From NCBI RefSeq assembly GCF_003797125.1, contig NZ_RKKE01000001.1:248001-312000 (forward strand): a stretch of DNA of 64,000 nt. The letters are read 5' to 3'. Below the pieces are notes generated by a model. It had not been told where the DNA came from and did not search any database. It saw nothing but the letters and a program-made list of their open reading frames with translations. The number at the start of each line of letters is the position of its first letter. Within the stretch, counting starts at the first letter, position 1. Source of the stretch: Shewanella frigidimarina (GTDB taxonomy: Bacteria; Pseudomonadota; Gammaproteobacteria; Enterobacterales; Shewanellaceae). The translations under genes and the position numbers were made by a program. Below are positions 10,468 to 18,941 of the stretch, piece by piece.

Positions 10468-10606
10468 TCAGATTAACTATTGCGGTGAGGATCAAAAAGA
10501 TTAACTGAACAAAAAACATGAACATTTGATTAGCAGGAATTTATGCTGAACCTAATGTAATTAACATTGATGAATGCCTATTTGATTTTATGAGTAACAC
10601 TTCAGG

Positions 10607-10635
10607 CTCGATAGGTAATAAAAACACCTATCGAG
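10607..10635. other. perfect hairpin between the small membrane gene and trpR
   Basis: A 10-bp perfect inverted repeat, CTCGATAGGT and ACCTATCGAG, with a 9-base loop. It lies between the convergent ends of the membrane gene and trpR. There is no strong T run on either side, so it is a possible but not convincing terminator. Confidence 0.4.
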
Positions 10636-10720
10636 TCAGTTATATTGGCAATTTATTAGCATTGAATTATCAGCACTGAGGACTGGAATATTGTGTCGAT
10701 GCACATCGATGGCTAATTGC

Positions 10721-10999
10721 TTAGCCTAAAATCAATTTTTTAACTAAATCTCTTTGATGTATTGGCATATTTTTTAAATAATTTGAACACCGCGTAATCG
10801 TTGCAATACTCACTTGATGTTCTGCAGCAATTTGTCTCTGGCTCAACTCCCCTGCTAATAACGTTTGAAACACCTGTAAACGTCCAGAAACCGCACTACG
10901 TTCTTCTTCAGTTAATAACAAATGAAACAACACCGACAAATCATCTTCATTTGCATGGGTTAATATTTTTTCTACTACTAAATTCCAATTGGCACGCAT
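10721..10999 (-). CDS. trpR: trp operon repressor
   Basis: A tryptophan-activated DNA-binding repressor. The 92-residue length and the helix-turn-helix segment LSQRQIAAEHQVSIATITRC match TrpR (E. coli has SQREI...GIATITRGSN; here the residue after TITR is Cys rather than Gly). LLTEEERSAVSGRLQVFQTL corresponds to the conserved TPDEREALGTRVRI region. The ATG is followed by RANWNLV. It would control trp genes outside this window. It stands near but separate from the Phe/Tyr genes. Confidence 0.93.
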   Translation of the reverse strand: MRANWNLVVEKILTHANEDDLSVLFHLLLTEEERSAVSGRLQVFQTLLAGELSQRQIAAEHQVSIATITRCSNYLKNMPIHQRDLVKKLILG

Positions 11000-11313
11000 T
11001 GTTTTTCTCTTTTTAGTAATGCCCAGACATTACAAGTGTACCAAGGAACGACGCCGATTAGCAAAATTGCTAGCGATAAACTTGTAATGAAAAATGAAAA
11101 ATAACTGCGGTATGCTATTGATGAAAGATATCGCAAAGTGTTTATAAAATTGTGTAGAATGATGTGTAATACCCTCATAACTAAGCGCTAAAAAATCGAC
11201 TAATTATTAGGCTGAACATTTAATGGTTAGCACTTTAGTTAAAATTTAGCTTAATTATGTGGATATCTGTGCTTATGGAACCAGTACCACCCACAAAAAA
11301 GTGAAGGATGACG
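11000..11313. other. divergent intergenic region trpR / cytochrome c'
   Basis: About 315 AT-rich bases containing the start regions of trpR (minus) and the cytochrome c' gene (plus). AAGGA at 11304-11308 serves the ATG at 11314. I see no clear operator and no coding frame with a credible start. A TrpR self-operator was not recognisable by eye. Confidence 0.4.
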
Positions 11314-11763
11314 ATGAAAAAAATATTACTAACGGTTGCGGCAACCGCAATGATAATCCCTGCTGTGTTTGCGAATAATTTTGAAGAACCTGCAGATGCC
11401 ATTGAATACCGCCAAGCTGCTTTCGGCTTAATTGCTTATAACTTTGGTGATATGGGCGCGATGCTAAAAGGTAAAAAACCTTTTGATGCAGCAGTATTTA
11501 GTACTCGTGCAGACAATGTTGCAGCGCTATCAAAGATACCACATGAAGGTTTTATTGCCGGTTCAGATAATGGCGATACCGAAGCACTAGCAAAAATTTG
11601 GCAGGATAAAGCCGATTTTGATAGCAAAATGACTGCATTTCAAGATAATGCTGCGGCATTAGCTGTTGCAGCTAAATCAAGCGATCAAAATAACATTAAA
11701 CAAGCTTTTGCTAACACAGGTAAAAGCTGTAAAGGTTGCCACGACGTTTACAAAAAAGACTAA
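11314..11763 (+). CDS. cytochrome c' (periplasmic)
   Basis: A 149-residue exported class II cytochrome c. The signal peptide MKKILLTVAATAMIIPAVFA is followed by the mature start NNFEEP. The body is helical, and the C-terminal haem motif CKGCH (SCKGCHDVYKKD) sits 7 residues from the end, as in cytochromes c'. These proteins bind NO or CO and protect against nitrosative stress in several bacteria. ATG codons occur at 11308 and 11314; AAGGA overlaps the first, so the second (5-base spacing) is the likely start. It converges on a cytochrome b gene across a shared terminator. Confidence 0.92.
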   Translation: MKKILLTVAATAMIIPAVFANNFEEPADAIEYRQAAFGLIAYNFGDMGAMLKGKKPFDAAVFSTRADNVAALSKIPHEGFIAGSDNGDTEALAKIWQDKADFDSKMTAFQDNAAALAVAAKSSDQNNIKQAFANTGKSCKGCHDVYKKD

Positions 11764-11845
11764 TCTATTTTGCTACTGCGTGAATCAGTCTCTAATTTGA
11801 TTGGTTAGCCATGGCAAGTAAAAGTAGCTCTGCTCAGTAGAAAAA

Positions 11846-11877
11846 TGAAAAAAGCCCATCTTTATGGGCTTTTTTAT
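11846..11877. terminator. bidirectional terminator between cytochrome c' and cytochrome b
   Basis: Stem AAAAAGCCCAT / ATGGGCTTTTT with loop CTTT. A-rich on the left and T-rich on the right, so it can stop transcription from both convergent genes. Confidence 0.85.
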
Positions 11878-11897
11878 TGGCTTTAGTTTGCCTGAAA

Positions 11898-12563
11898 TTA
11901 TAAAAAACTGACCACAGGCTCGAGAAGTAACCACCAAATAGCCGCAAATATGGCTAGCACGATAACTAACGCCATCCAAGGCGAACGCAATGTAGGTGAA
12001 GCGACCTGTTCGGTAACTTGTTTATAACCACTGAACATGGCTTTAAGTATATTGTCGCCCTTAAACACATGCACTAATACGGCAATGATATGCACCGCAG
12101 CCAAAGCCAGAATAAGATTGAAATTGGTTTTATGCAACCAGGTTAGCCACCCAGCTGTATCTGACGAAACTAGATATATCAGCGGACCTTCAGTAAAAAT
12201 ATCATCTGTTGCAAATAAACCGGTACTTAACTGCAACACAAGTGATCCCAGCAACACAATCACCATATAACCACCTAGTGGATTATGCCCAAGTGACGAA
12301 GGTTTAGGCTGGGCTTTCGCGTAAGCTATAACTTTTTTAGGTGCAACAAAAAAATGTGTAAACTTAGCGGTGTCACTTCCTATAAAGCCCCAAATTAATC
12401 TAAATGTAATCAGAGTCATCAATAGATACGCCAATATCTGATGCCACTGCATTTCACCTATTTCGGCTGTCCACCATAATCCGCCAATTAAACACACCAT
12501 AGCCCAATGGAAAAAACGTGTTGGAAAATCCCATACCTTTATTTTTTGTTGTTCTATACTCAT
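11898..12563 (-). CDS. cytochrome b561-type membrane cytochrome
   Basis: A 221-residue inner-membrane protein of the cytochrome b561 / Ni-Fe hydrogenase b-subunit fold. It starts KVWDFPTRFFHWAMV, with the conserved first-helix histidine. Further likely haem-b ligands are in MQWHQILAYLL, WLHKTNFN and LAAVHIIAVLVHVFKGD. About five membrane helices are seen, the last near the C-terminus (MALVIVLAIFAAIWWLLLE). It would pass quinol electrons to a periplasmic cytochrome; the neighbouring cytochrome c' is an obvious candidate partner, although the genes are convergent and not an operon. The assignment to this broad family is secure, the partner is not. Confidence 0.88.
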   Translation of the reverse strand: MSIEQQKIKVWDFPTRFFHWAMVCLIGGLWWTAEIGEMQWHQILAYLLMTLITFRLIWGFIGSDTAKFTHFFVAPKKVIAYAKAQPKPSSLGHNPLGGYMVIVLLGSLVLQLSTGLFATDDIFTEGPLIYLVSSDTAGWLTWLHKTNFNLILALAAVHIIAVLVHVFKGDNILKAMFSGYKQVTEQVASPTLRSPWMALVIVLAIFAAIWWLLLEPVVSFL

Positions 12564-12980
12564 TAATAACCTGCTTATTACTATTCTTTACTGACAAATT
12601 ATAAACTCATCAGTAATAAATAAAACAAGAAGGTTTACAAACTAATACAAATAAACATGCTTACGCAGCTAAAAAAGACAACCAAAGAAGCTTTGCTTTA
12701 TAAAGAGGATGAACCTAACGAGAAGTAATAAATCAATGTCAGCTAAGTAACCAGTAACATAGGATAAAGGAGCATGCTTGTAGAGCGTTTATGAATAAGA
12801 CAACCCCATACAAAATCGTGCTTGAAATTGTATGAAAAAACCTCAGCAAAGCTAATTAAGTATTAACTTATCCATACAAATATGAGCCTATATTGACAGC
12901 ATTACAAGCATATTTAATGGCTTTTTTGTTCAAAACGTCTAAGAGATCAAATATGCAGCACTCGACATATAAAGTCGGTA
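12564..12980. other. intergenic region upstream of raiA
   Basis: AT-rich sequence between the divergent cytochrome b and raiA genes. I see no credible frame. Its right end carries the CRP-like site described separately. The rest shows nothing I can name. Confidence 0.4.
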
Positions 12981-12983
12981 AAA

Positions 12984-13001
12984 GTGTGACGTAGATCACG
13001 A
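12984..13001 (+). promoter_or_regulatory. CRP-binding site upstream of raiA
   Basis: TGTGA-CGTAGA-TCACG matches the CRP consensus TGTGA-N6-TCACA at 9 of 10 fixed positions. It is centred about 67 bases before the raiA ATG, a distance compatible with activation. A cAMP link is plausible because an adenylate cyclase gene (cyaC) occurs later in the window. Confidence 0.75.
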
Positions 13002-13058
13002 ATTTTATGGTTAACCTTGGTAATCTGGAGTTAAGCAAACAACAAGAAGGTTCTAAAT

Positions 13059-13412
13059 ATGCTGAAAATCACTAGCAAACAACTTGAAGTCACTGCCCTT
13101 ATCCGTGAACGTATTGAAGGACGATTAGAAAAATTAAGTCGACATGATATTCAATTAATTAACCCGCACGTCATTATTACTCAAGAAAAGCAGTTGTTTA
13201 AAATAGAGGCATCAGTTGGATTACCTAGTGGAGATTTATTCGCCCAGGCAAAAAGTGAAAACCTATACGCAGCAATTACTGCAATGGGACAAAAGCTGGA
13301 AAAACAGCTAAATCGCCTGACCCATAAACCCCAGGCTCAACGCCATGTATCATTACCAAATGATACTGAAAGCGAATTTGAGTATGTCTATAAGGAGGAA
13401 AACGCCGCTTGA
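13059..13412 (+). CDS. raiA: ribosome-associated inhibitor / hibernation factor
   Basis: A small protein of the HPF/YfiA family that binds the 30S decoding region and silences or dimerises ribosomes in slow growth. The 117-residue length is close to E. coli RaiA (113), with the family start LKITSKQLEVTALIRERIEGRLEKL and the conserved helix NLYAAITAMGQKLEKQLNRL. The acidic C-terminal tail (NDTESEFEYVYKEENAA) resembles RaiA rather than short HPF. AAGAAGG lies upstream. It sits immediately before pheL-pheA, as in E. coli, under a CRP-like site. Confidence 0.95.
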   Translation: MLKITSKQLEVTALIRERIEGRLEKLSRHDIQLINPHVIITQEKQLFKIEASVGLPSGDLFAQAKSENLYAAITAMGQKLEKQLNRLTHKPQAQRHVSLPNDTESEFEYVYKEENAA

Positions 13413-13428
13413 TATTATTTCTCTCTCA

Positions 13429-13457
13429 CCAGCGCACCTTCGGGTGCGCTTTCTTTT
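13429..13457 (+). terminator. terminator of raiA
   Basis: Perfect 8-bp stem AGCGCACC / GGTGCGCT with a stable TTCG loop, followed by TTCTTTTG, about 20 bases after raiA. Confidence 0.9.
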
Positions 13458-13533
13458 GTCTATAATCCAGCACTCAAGCCTTGATGAGTAAATTTACATT
13501 GACAGTCGCCTGTCAGAGCTTTAGTTTTACTTC

Positions 13534-13608
13534 ATGAACAAAAAAATATTCAGCCTTTTTATTTTCTTTTTTATTCAGCCCACCCCTGGAGGCGGATTTT
13601 CTGTGTAA
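13534..13608 (+). CDS. pheL: phe leader peptide
   Basis: A 24-residue leader: MNKKIFSLFIFFFIQ, then PTPGGGFSV, then TAA. Six of the codons are Phe, five of them within residues 6-13, so low Phe-tRNA would stall the ribosome there. It lies about 110 bases before pheA and just before an intrinsic terminator, exactly the arrangement of E. coli pheL. No strong ribosome site is visible upstream of the ATG. Confidence 0.92.
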   Translation: MNKKIFSLFIFFFIQPTPGGGFSV

Positions 13609-13627
13609 AAACGAAAATGAAAATTCT

Positions 13628-13656
13628 AAAGCCTCCCAACTGGGAGGCTTTTTTGT
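13628..13656 (+). terminator. pheA attenuator
   Basis: Stem AAGCCTCCCA / TGGGAGGCTT with a very short loop and a T run, between pheL and pheA. GGAGGC inside the leader (13588-13593) can pair with GCCTCC in the 5' arm (13631-13636), offering the competing antiterminator. Transcription of pheA should therefore rise when Phe-tRNA is scarce. Confidence 0.9.
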
Positions 13657-13715
13657 CTTATAAACTCTGCCGTATCTAGTCATGCGCCAGTATGTAGCGT
13701 CACATAGAGGTCAAT

Positions 13716-15662
13716 ATGCAAAAACCACCTGAGTTAAGTCAAACTCGCGAACAGATAACTGCACTGGATAAATCCTTATTAGCGTTACTATCTCAGCGCC
13801 GCCAATTGAGCCTAAATGTTGCACGCAGCAAAGAAGTTGATGTTAGACCTATTCGAGATACACAACGAGAGAAAGAGCTACTTGAAAGACTTGTGCAGCA
13901 AGGGCGTGACCAAGGACTTGATGCGCACTTTGTGATATCGCTTTATCAAAGCATTATTGAAGACTCAGTGTTATTTCAGCAAACGTATCTTCATGGTAGA
14001 GCAAACCCAGACACTCAAAAGCAGCAATATACTGTGGCTTATTTAGGTGCAAGGGGTTCTTACTCTTACTTAGCGGCGAGCCGTTACTGCTCACGCCGTC
14101 AAGTGGAAATGCTAGATTTTGGGTGTAAAAGTTTTGATGAAATCGTTAATGCCGTCGAATCAGGTCATGCCGATTATGGCTTTTTACCGATTGAAAATAC
14201 TTCTTCTGGATCTATCAATGAAGTGTATGACGTACTTCAACATACAACACTATCGATTGTGGGCGAAACGACTATTGAAGTGAGCCATTGCTTACTCACT
14301 AAACCCAACAGTAAACTATCTGATATCAAAACTATTTATGCTCATCCACAACCAATCAGTCAGTGCAGCCGCTATTTAAGTCAGCACCCACATATCAAAC
14401 TTGAATATTGTTCTAGTAGTGCTGAAGCTATGACAAAAGTTGTCGAGGCAGACAACAACACTGTCGCAGCAATAGGCAGTGCTGAAGGCGGAGCGTTATA
14501 CCAATTAATTGCAATGGAACAAGGTTTGGCAAACCAAAAAATCAATCAGAGTCGTTTTATCGTTGTCGCTCGAAAAGCTTCTGCGGTGCCTTCTCAGCTG
14601 CCAGCAAAAACCACCTTGATCATGGCAACAGGACAGAAACCTGGAGCATTAGTGGAAGCACTACTGGTACTTAAAGCTCATAATTTGAATATGAGTAAGT
14701 TAGAATCTCGTCCGATACCAGGGACACCATGGGAGGAGATGTTTTACCTCGATATTGATGGCAACTTAGCGACTACCGAAGTACAACAAGCAATTAAAGA
14801 GTTAGAGCGCCTTACACGTTTTATCAAAGTATTAGGTTGTTATCCTTGTGAAACCGTTAAACCGACACAATTATCGCAAGCTCAGTTATTGATTGAACCC
14901 GGTAGCTCTAAACAAGAGCCAGTCAAGACGGTACCCCATAGCCAAGCTAAGCATTCACGCGACTATAAATCACAAGATACTCAATTGTTTTGCCAGCACT
15001 TACAAATAGGTGCAGGACAATTTAGCGCATTACAACAAATTAACTTACCGATAGATAATACCGAACTGGCTACGCAAGCAAAGCACATCAAAGAATCAGG
15101 CTTTCAAGCTATTGTGCTCAATGATTTAAAACAACAACTCAATGAACAACAATTAAAGCAGCATGCACAGGTCATTGAACAAGCCGGTTTATTATGTGTA
15201 ATGCAAATAGACCAAGAACAAGAATTTATCATTGCGAGCCAATTAGCAGATATGCTGATATTAAGTGGTAAACAAATGTATAACCCAGACATGTTAACCT
15301 TAATTGGTTCCGTCAATTTACCGGTAATATTAGAAAGAAATACCATGGCTAGTATTGATGATTGGCTACAAGCTGCCGATACAGTCCTTAGCCACGGAAA
15401 TCAACAGCTCGGGCTAAGCGAATCAGGTGTACGCAGTTTCACGCACCCAGAGCAGTTAAGCCTCGATTTAGCTGGATTGGTTGAAGTGAAATCCCGCAGC
15501 CATTTACCCGTCATCGTTAACACCAGCTTCAGCATTAATGCTGCACTGCTAAATACTCACGCAAATGCTGTTAAGCAACTTAATGCTGATGGAATTATAT
15601 TGTTACATCAGGATGGAGCATCGCAAGCTGAAATTATTCATGGTTTATACCAAGCAAAGTAA
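13716..15662 (+). CDS. pheA: chorismate mutase/prephenate dehydratase with extra C-terminal DAHP-synthase-like domain
   Basis: The Phe branch enzyme, but 648 residues against about 386 in E. coli. Residues 1-95 are AroQ chorismate mutase with R11, R28, K39, D48, R51 and E52 retained. Residues 105-290 are prephenate dehydratase (ENTSSGSINEV 160-170; the usual TRF is SRF at 279-281). Residues 299-378 are the ACT domain with ESRP at 330-333, the Phe-feedback motif. A linker (380-428) leads to a 220-residue region resembling type I-beta DAHP synthase (SGKQMYNPDML 517-527, PVILERN 536-542, SESGVRSF 568-575, LPVIVNTSF 597-605). The expected metal ligands and the KPRTSPY loop are missing, so it is probably inactive and regulatory or structural. 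Expression is under the pheL attenuator. Confidence 0.93.
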   Translation: MQKPPELSQTREQITALDKSLLALLSQRRQLSLNVARSKEVDVRPIRDTQREKELLERLVQQGRDQGLDAHFVISLYQSIIEDSVLFQQTYLHGRANPDTQKQQYTVAYLGARGSYSYLAASRYCSRRQVEMLDFGCKSFDEIVNAVESGHADYGFLPIENTSSGSINEVYDVLQHTTLSIVGETTIEVSHCLLTKPNSKLSDIKTIYAHPQPISQCSRYLSQHPHIKLEYCSSSAEAMTKVVEADNNTVAAIGSAEGGALYQLIAMEQGLANQKINQSRFIVVARKASAVPSQLPAKTTLIMATGQKPGALVEALLVLKAHNLNMSKLESRPIPGTPWEEMFYLDIDGNLATTEVQQAIKELERLTRFIKVLGCYPCETVKPTQLSQAQLLIEPGSSKQEPVKTVPHSQAKHSRDYKSQDTQLFCQHLQIGAGQFSALQQINLPIDNTELATQAKHIKESGFQAIVLNDLKQQLNEQQLKQHAQVIEQAGLLCVMQIDQEQEFIIASQLADMLILSGKQMYNPDMLTLIGSVNLPVILERNTMASIDDWLQAADTVLSHGNQQLGLSESGVRSFTHPEQLSLDLAGLVEVKSRSHLPVIVNTSFSINAALLNTHANAVKQLNADGIILLHQDGASQAEIIHGLYQAK

Positions 15663-15689
15663 CGATTAAATAACCAAGAATGACACACA

Positions 15690-15722
15690 TAAAAATGCCG
15701 AGAACATTCTCGGCATTTTTAT
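15690..15722 (+). terminator. terminator of pheA
   Basis: Stem AAAAATGCCGAGAA / TTCTCGGCATTTTT with a short loop and a T run, 28 bases after pheA. The A-rich left side could also serve the opposite strand. Confidence 0.9.
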
Positions 15723-15769
15723 AATTCGCAATTGTAAAAGGTAATTAGTTACTCAAGTTTACTCAATAA

Positions 15770-16114
15770 TTATACTGCTAGGCCATCATTTAAACTTATC
15801 CAGCCTTTAAAAATACGATAACTGAACCAGCTAACACCCAGTAAGTACATAGGTAAACTCAGCCATAATGGGCTGAGCCAATATCCTGCAATAAAAAATG
15901 GGCAGAGGCCAATAATACTCATGCGTTGCCAACGTAGATGGCTACCCAATACAGAATCTGGATTGACGTTCTTTTGGATTAAATTAAGCCAAAAACTCAA
16001 TAATACTGGCACAAAAAATAATGGAAAAGCACTCATTAAACCGTAAAGAAAATGCCCTAAGGAATTATCTTCAACCTGTTGAACAGGTAGCATATTCGAT
16101 GGCATCATCGACAT
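15770..16114 (-). CDS. small membrane protein, DUF4870-like
   Basis: A 114-residue protein with about three to four hydrophobic segments (FLYGLMSAFPLFFVPVLLSF, MSIIGLCPFFIAGYWLSPLW, LSLPMYLLGVSWFSYRIFKG). The order of helices and the LGSHLRWQRMS segment between them recall DUF4870/Tic20-like small membrane proteins, where an HxRxQ stretch links the helices. That is only a resemblance. GGAGG stands 8 bases before the ATG. It follows tyrA on the same strand at about 130 bases, with no visible terminator between, so it may be read from the aroF-tyrA transcript. Function unknown. Confidence 0.75.
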   Translation of the reverse strand: MSMMPSNMLPVQQVEDNSLGHFLYGLMSAFPLFFVPVLLSFWLNLIQKNVNPDSVLGSHLRWQRMSIIGLCPFFIAGYWLSPLWLSLPMYLLGVSWFSYRIFKGWISLNDGLAV

Positions 16115-16244
16115 GGGGTAACCTCCAAAGGTAACTAAGTTTATTGAGCTAACACTGCGTTATTTGGCGACGGTGTTAATTAAACATAAGCTTTGTGTCA
16201 CTATTTGGCAATATTTAGTTCAATTAATAATGCTTCACTTAACG

Positions 16245-17396
16245 CTATCCAGCTTTCATATCATTAACAGATTGCAACATGGCGCGGCTTTCATGTTGGA
16301 ACTGCGGCGCAAAATCACCAAACCATTTAGCGACACGCTGGAACTGCTCCACAAAGGCTTGCCTATTACCCGTTTGCAACATTGTTAATGCATCACGATA
16401 ATTATCAAGATAATCACTAATAGCGTGTTGACTACCTGGTTGAGCAAAAATTATATCGGCATAAAGCTCCGGATCTTGAGCAAATAAACGACCTACCATG
16501 GCTAACTCTAAACGATAAATCGGTGAGCTAAACTGTAATAAATTACCAATATCAGCTTCTTCTTTGCACAAGTTGACGCCATACACGAATGTTGAAAAGT
16601 GACGCATAGCCTGCACTAGCTGCATCGCTTTATCATGACGCTCTGCTTCAGCTTCAACTATACGAGCCCCCCAAATTTCAATCTGTTGTAGTAACCATTG
16701 ATACGCTTCTTGATGACGACCATGACACACTACCACCACCTGTTTAGCAAGACTGCCAACATCAGGGCCAAACATAGGATGCAGACCTACTACCGGGCCT
16801 TTGTGTGCCGCTAACATTGCAGTTAAAGGTGCTTCTTTAATCGAGGTGAGATCAGCTAAAATACAATTTTCAGGTAGCTGCGTTAACTTGTCGCGGATCA
16901 CTTCGCACGTCACATTTATGGGTACGGTAACAATCACTAATCCTGCACCATCAAAAATGGCGGCGGCATCTTGCCAATCATTTTTATCTATACTTTTAAC
17001 TTCATAACCAGAAAGAACCAACATTTGGCTAAATAACTGTCCCAGTTTGCCCTGACCACCCACAACGACCACATGACCCAGATCTTGCTTAATCTGCTTA
17101 AACCCAACATCTTTTTCATTTAGGTAAGATTCGCGCATAAGTCGACGTAAAATATCTTCAATTAACTGTGGTGAGACATTCATTTTTTGTGCTTCGTCTC
17201 GACGTTTAGCTAACATCGATGCTTCACGCTGTGGGGCATAAATAGGTACACCAGCCGCATGTTTTACGGCACCAACTTGCGCCACTAAATCGAGACGTTT
17301 ACGTAATAAATGCAGTAATTGTTGATCAACTCCATCAATTAAATCACGAAGATGCTCTAAGCCTGCTGTGGTTTTTTCATTCATCTGTTTATCCAT
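16245..17396 (-). CDS. tyrA: chorismate mutase/prephenate dehydrogenase
   Basis: A bifunctional Tyr-branch enzyme. Residues 1 to about 95 form an AroQ chorismate mutase helix bundle ([20 protein letters not shown], then PIYAPQRE). Residues from about 108 onward are the NAD-dependent prephenate dehydrogenase with the nucleotide motif [13 protein letters not shown] (110-122) and the catalytic-histidine segment [10 protein letters not shown]. The 383-residue length is close to E. coli TyrA (373). Its ATG shares one base with the aroF stop (TAATG), so aroF-tyrA is a coupled operon as in E. coli. The gene faces pheA convergently. Confidence 0.97.
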   Translation of the reverse strand: MDKQMNEKTTAGLEHLRDLIDGVDQQLLHLLRKRLDLVAQVGAVKHAAGVPIYAPQREASMLAKRRDEAQKMNVSPQLIEDILRRLMRESYLNEKDVGFKQIKQDLGHVVVVGGQGKLGQLFSQMLVLSGYEVKSIDKNDWQDAAAIFDGAGLVIVTVPINVTCEVIRDKLTQLPENCILADLTSIKEAPLTAMLAAHKGPVVGLHPMFGPDVGSLAKQVVVVCHGRHQEAYQWLLQQIEIWGARIVEAEAERHDKAMQLVQAMRHFSTFVYGVNLCKEEADIGNLLQFSSPIYRLELAMVGRLFAQDPELYADIIFAQPGSQHAISDYLDNYRDALTMLQTGNRQAFVEQFQRVAKWFGDFAPQFQHESRAMLQSVNDMKAG

Positions 17397-18487
17397 TAAC
17401 CGTTAACAACCTGCAGCGTCTCAAAACGCGTTGGTAATACTGCAGACAACTGGTTAGCGCCTTGTCTTAAAATGGTTTCAGTAGTTTCCCAATCAATGCA
17501 TGCGTCAGTGACAGAAACACCATACTTTAGCTCTGCTAACGGTTTATCTGAACTCTGATTACCTTCATTGAGGTTACTTTCAAGCATAACACCGATGATA
17601 GATTTATTACCTGCTTCAATTTGGTTAAATACATCTTCGCAAACGTTTTTTTGACGTTGATGATCTTTTGATGAATTACCATGACTGCAGTCAACGACTA
17701 AACGAGCACTGAGTTTGGCTTTATGAATTTGTGCTTCACTCTGAGCAACACTGTCAGCATCATAGTTAGGCGCTAACCCGCCACGCAAAATAATGTGCCC
17801 ATCTGGGTTACCAGCTGTTTGCAATAATGAAACTTGACCTTCTTGGTTAATGCCCATAAAGCGGTGGCTGCTGGCAGCTGATTTTAATGCATTAATAGCC
17901 ACTTCCAACTTACCATCTGTGCCATTTTTAAAACCAACAGGCATCGACAAACCTGAAGCCATTTCTCGATGAGTTTGCGACTCTGTGGTTCTTGCGCCAA
18001 TTGCAGACCAAGTAACTAATTCGGATAAATATTGTGGACTGATCGGATCCAGCGCTTCTGTCGCGATAGGCAATTCAAGTTCAGCAAGCCAAATCATGAG
18101 TTCTCGAGCCATTCTGAGTCCTTTCTCGACATCAAATGACTCATCCATATCAGGGTCATTAATCAACCCTTTCCAGCCGACCGTTGTGCGAGGCTTTTCG
18201 AAATACACGCGCATTAAGATGTAGAAGTCATCACTGAGTTCATCATGTAACTTTTTCAGTTTTAATGCATACTCTTTTGCCGCTGCAATATCATGAATAG
18301 AACATGGCCCCGTCACCACAAGCACGCGATTATCACGTTTGTGGACAATATCTGAGACTTGCTTGCGAGCATTTAGAATATATTGATAAGCATGAGTTGA
18401 TAATGGAAGTTCTTGCTTTAACTCTGCTGGAGTCACTAGCACTTGTTCTGAACTGATGTGCACATTATTAATGGTATCTTGTTGCAT
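17396..18487 (-). CDS. aroF: 3-deoxy-7-phosphoheptulonate (DAHP) synthase, AroF type
   Basis: First step of the shikimate pathway, condensing PEP and erythrose-4-P. It is the type I-alpha family: [49 protein letters not shown] and [11 protein letters not shown] are all present, including the metal-binding Cys, His and the PEP loop. The frame extends 10 codons upstream, but AAGAGAG fits the ATG at 18487 ([12 protein letters not shown]), giving 363 residues. Pairing with tyrA implies the Tyr-regulated isoenzyme. Upstream I see only an inverted repeat with the wrong spacing for a TyrR box, so TyrR control is not shown. Confidence 0.95.
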   Translation of the reverse strand: MQQDTINNVHISSEQVLVTPAELKQELPLSTHAYQYILNARKQVSDIVHKRDNRVLVVTGPCSIHDIAAAKEYALKLKKLHDELSDDFYILMRVYFEKPRTTVGWKGLINDPDMDESFDVEKGLRMARELMIWLAELELPIATEALDPISPQYLSELVTWSAIGARTTESQTHREMASGLSMPVGFKNGTDGKLEVAINALKSAASSHRFMGINQEGQVSLLQTAGNPDGHIILRGGLAPNYDADSVAQSEAQIHKAKLSARLVVDCSHGNSSKDHQRQKNVCEDVFNQIEAGNKSIIGVMLESNLNEGNQSSDKPLAELKYGVSVTDACIDWETTETILRQGANQLSAVLPTRFETLQVVNG

Positions 18488-18717
18488 ACTTATCACTCTC
18501 TTTTGACGACAGACCAAAGGTCACTAATAGATTTGATTTTTAGGTATTAGACAATACAATCTGTATTTTTGTAACGCTACACCATTACACCTTAAAAGCA
18601 ACTATGCCTGTGCAAAGGTTCTAGAGCAAGGCTTATTTACACAAAAGGTAAAAAATTACTTAACCTAAGAGGTATTGAACAAAAAACACTCAAATACGCT
18701 TCTTGTACTTTTTCGCT

Positions 18718-18861
18718 GTTATCGCTCTATTCGTTGTTATCGCTCTATTCGTTGTTATCGCTCTATTCGTTGTTATCGCTCTATTCGTTGTTATCGCTCT
18801 ATTCGTTGTTATCGCTCTATTCGTTGTTATCGCTTTATTCGTTGTTATCGCTTTATTATTT
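18718..18861. repeat. 18-bp tandem repeat, 8 copies
   Basis: The unit GTTATCGCTCTATTCGTT is repeated six times perfectly, then twice with changes (GCTTTATT in copies 7 and 8, and a degraded end in copy 8). Because the unit is a multiple of three and has no stop in several frames, spurious frames run across it (RCYRSI, VVIALF or TTNRAI repeats). It lies in the non-coding gap between the aroF start and the rplS terminator. There are no spacers, so it is not CRISPR. Confidence 0.95.
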
Positions 18862-18875
18862 TTAAAAGTCCCACA

Positions 18876-18903
18876 AACAAAAACCCGCCTTTCGGCGGGT
18901 TGT
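18876..18903 (-). terminator. terminator of the rpsP-rimM-trmD-rplS operon
   Basis: On the minus strand the stem ACCCGCC-GAAA-GGCGGGT is followed by TTTTTGTTTG, about 40 bases after the rplS stop. Confidence 0.9.
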
Positions 18904-18941
18904 TGTGCGAACACTGCATCTTTATTCTGTATCGGTAACTA

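Noticed and set aside
18570..18589. TyrR-like box before aroF (TGTAA ... TTACA)
   Set aside because: The half-sites are separated by 10 bases instead of the 8 of the TyrR consensus, so I do not call an operator.
18718..18861. Possible CRISPR array
   Set aside because: The repeats are directly joined without unique spacers and no cas gene is present. The same holds for 25775-25856.
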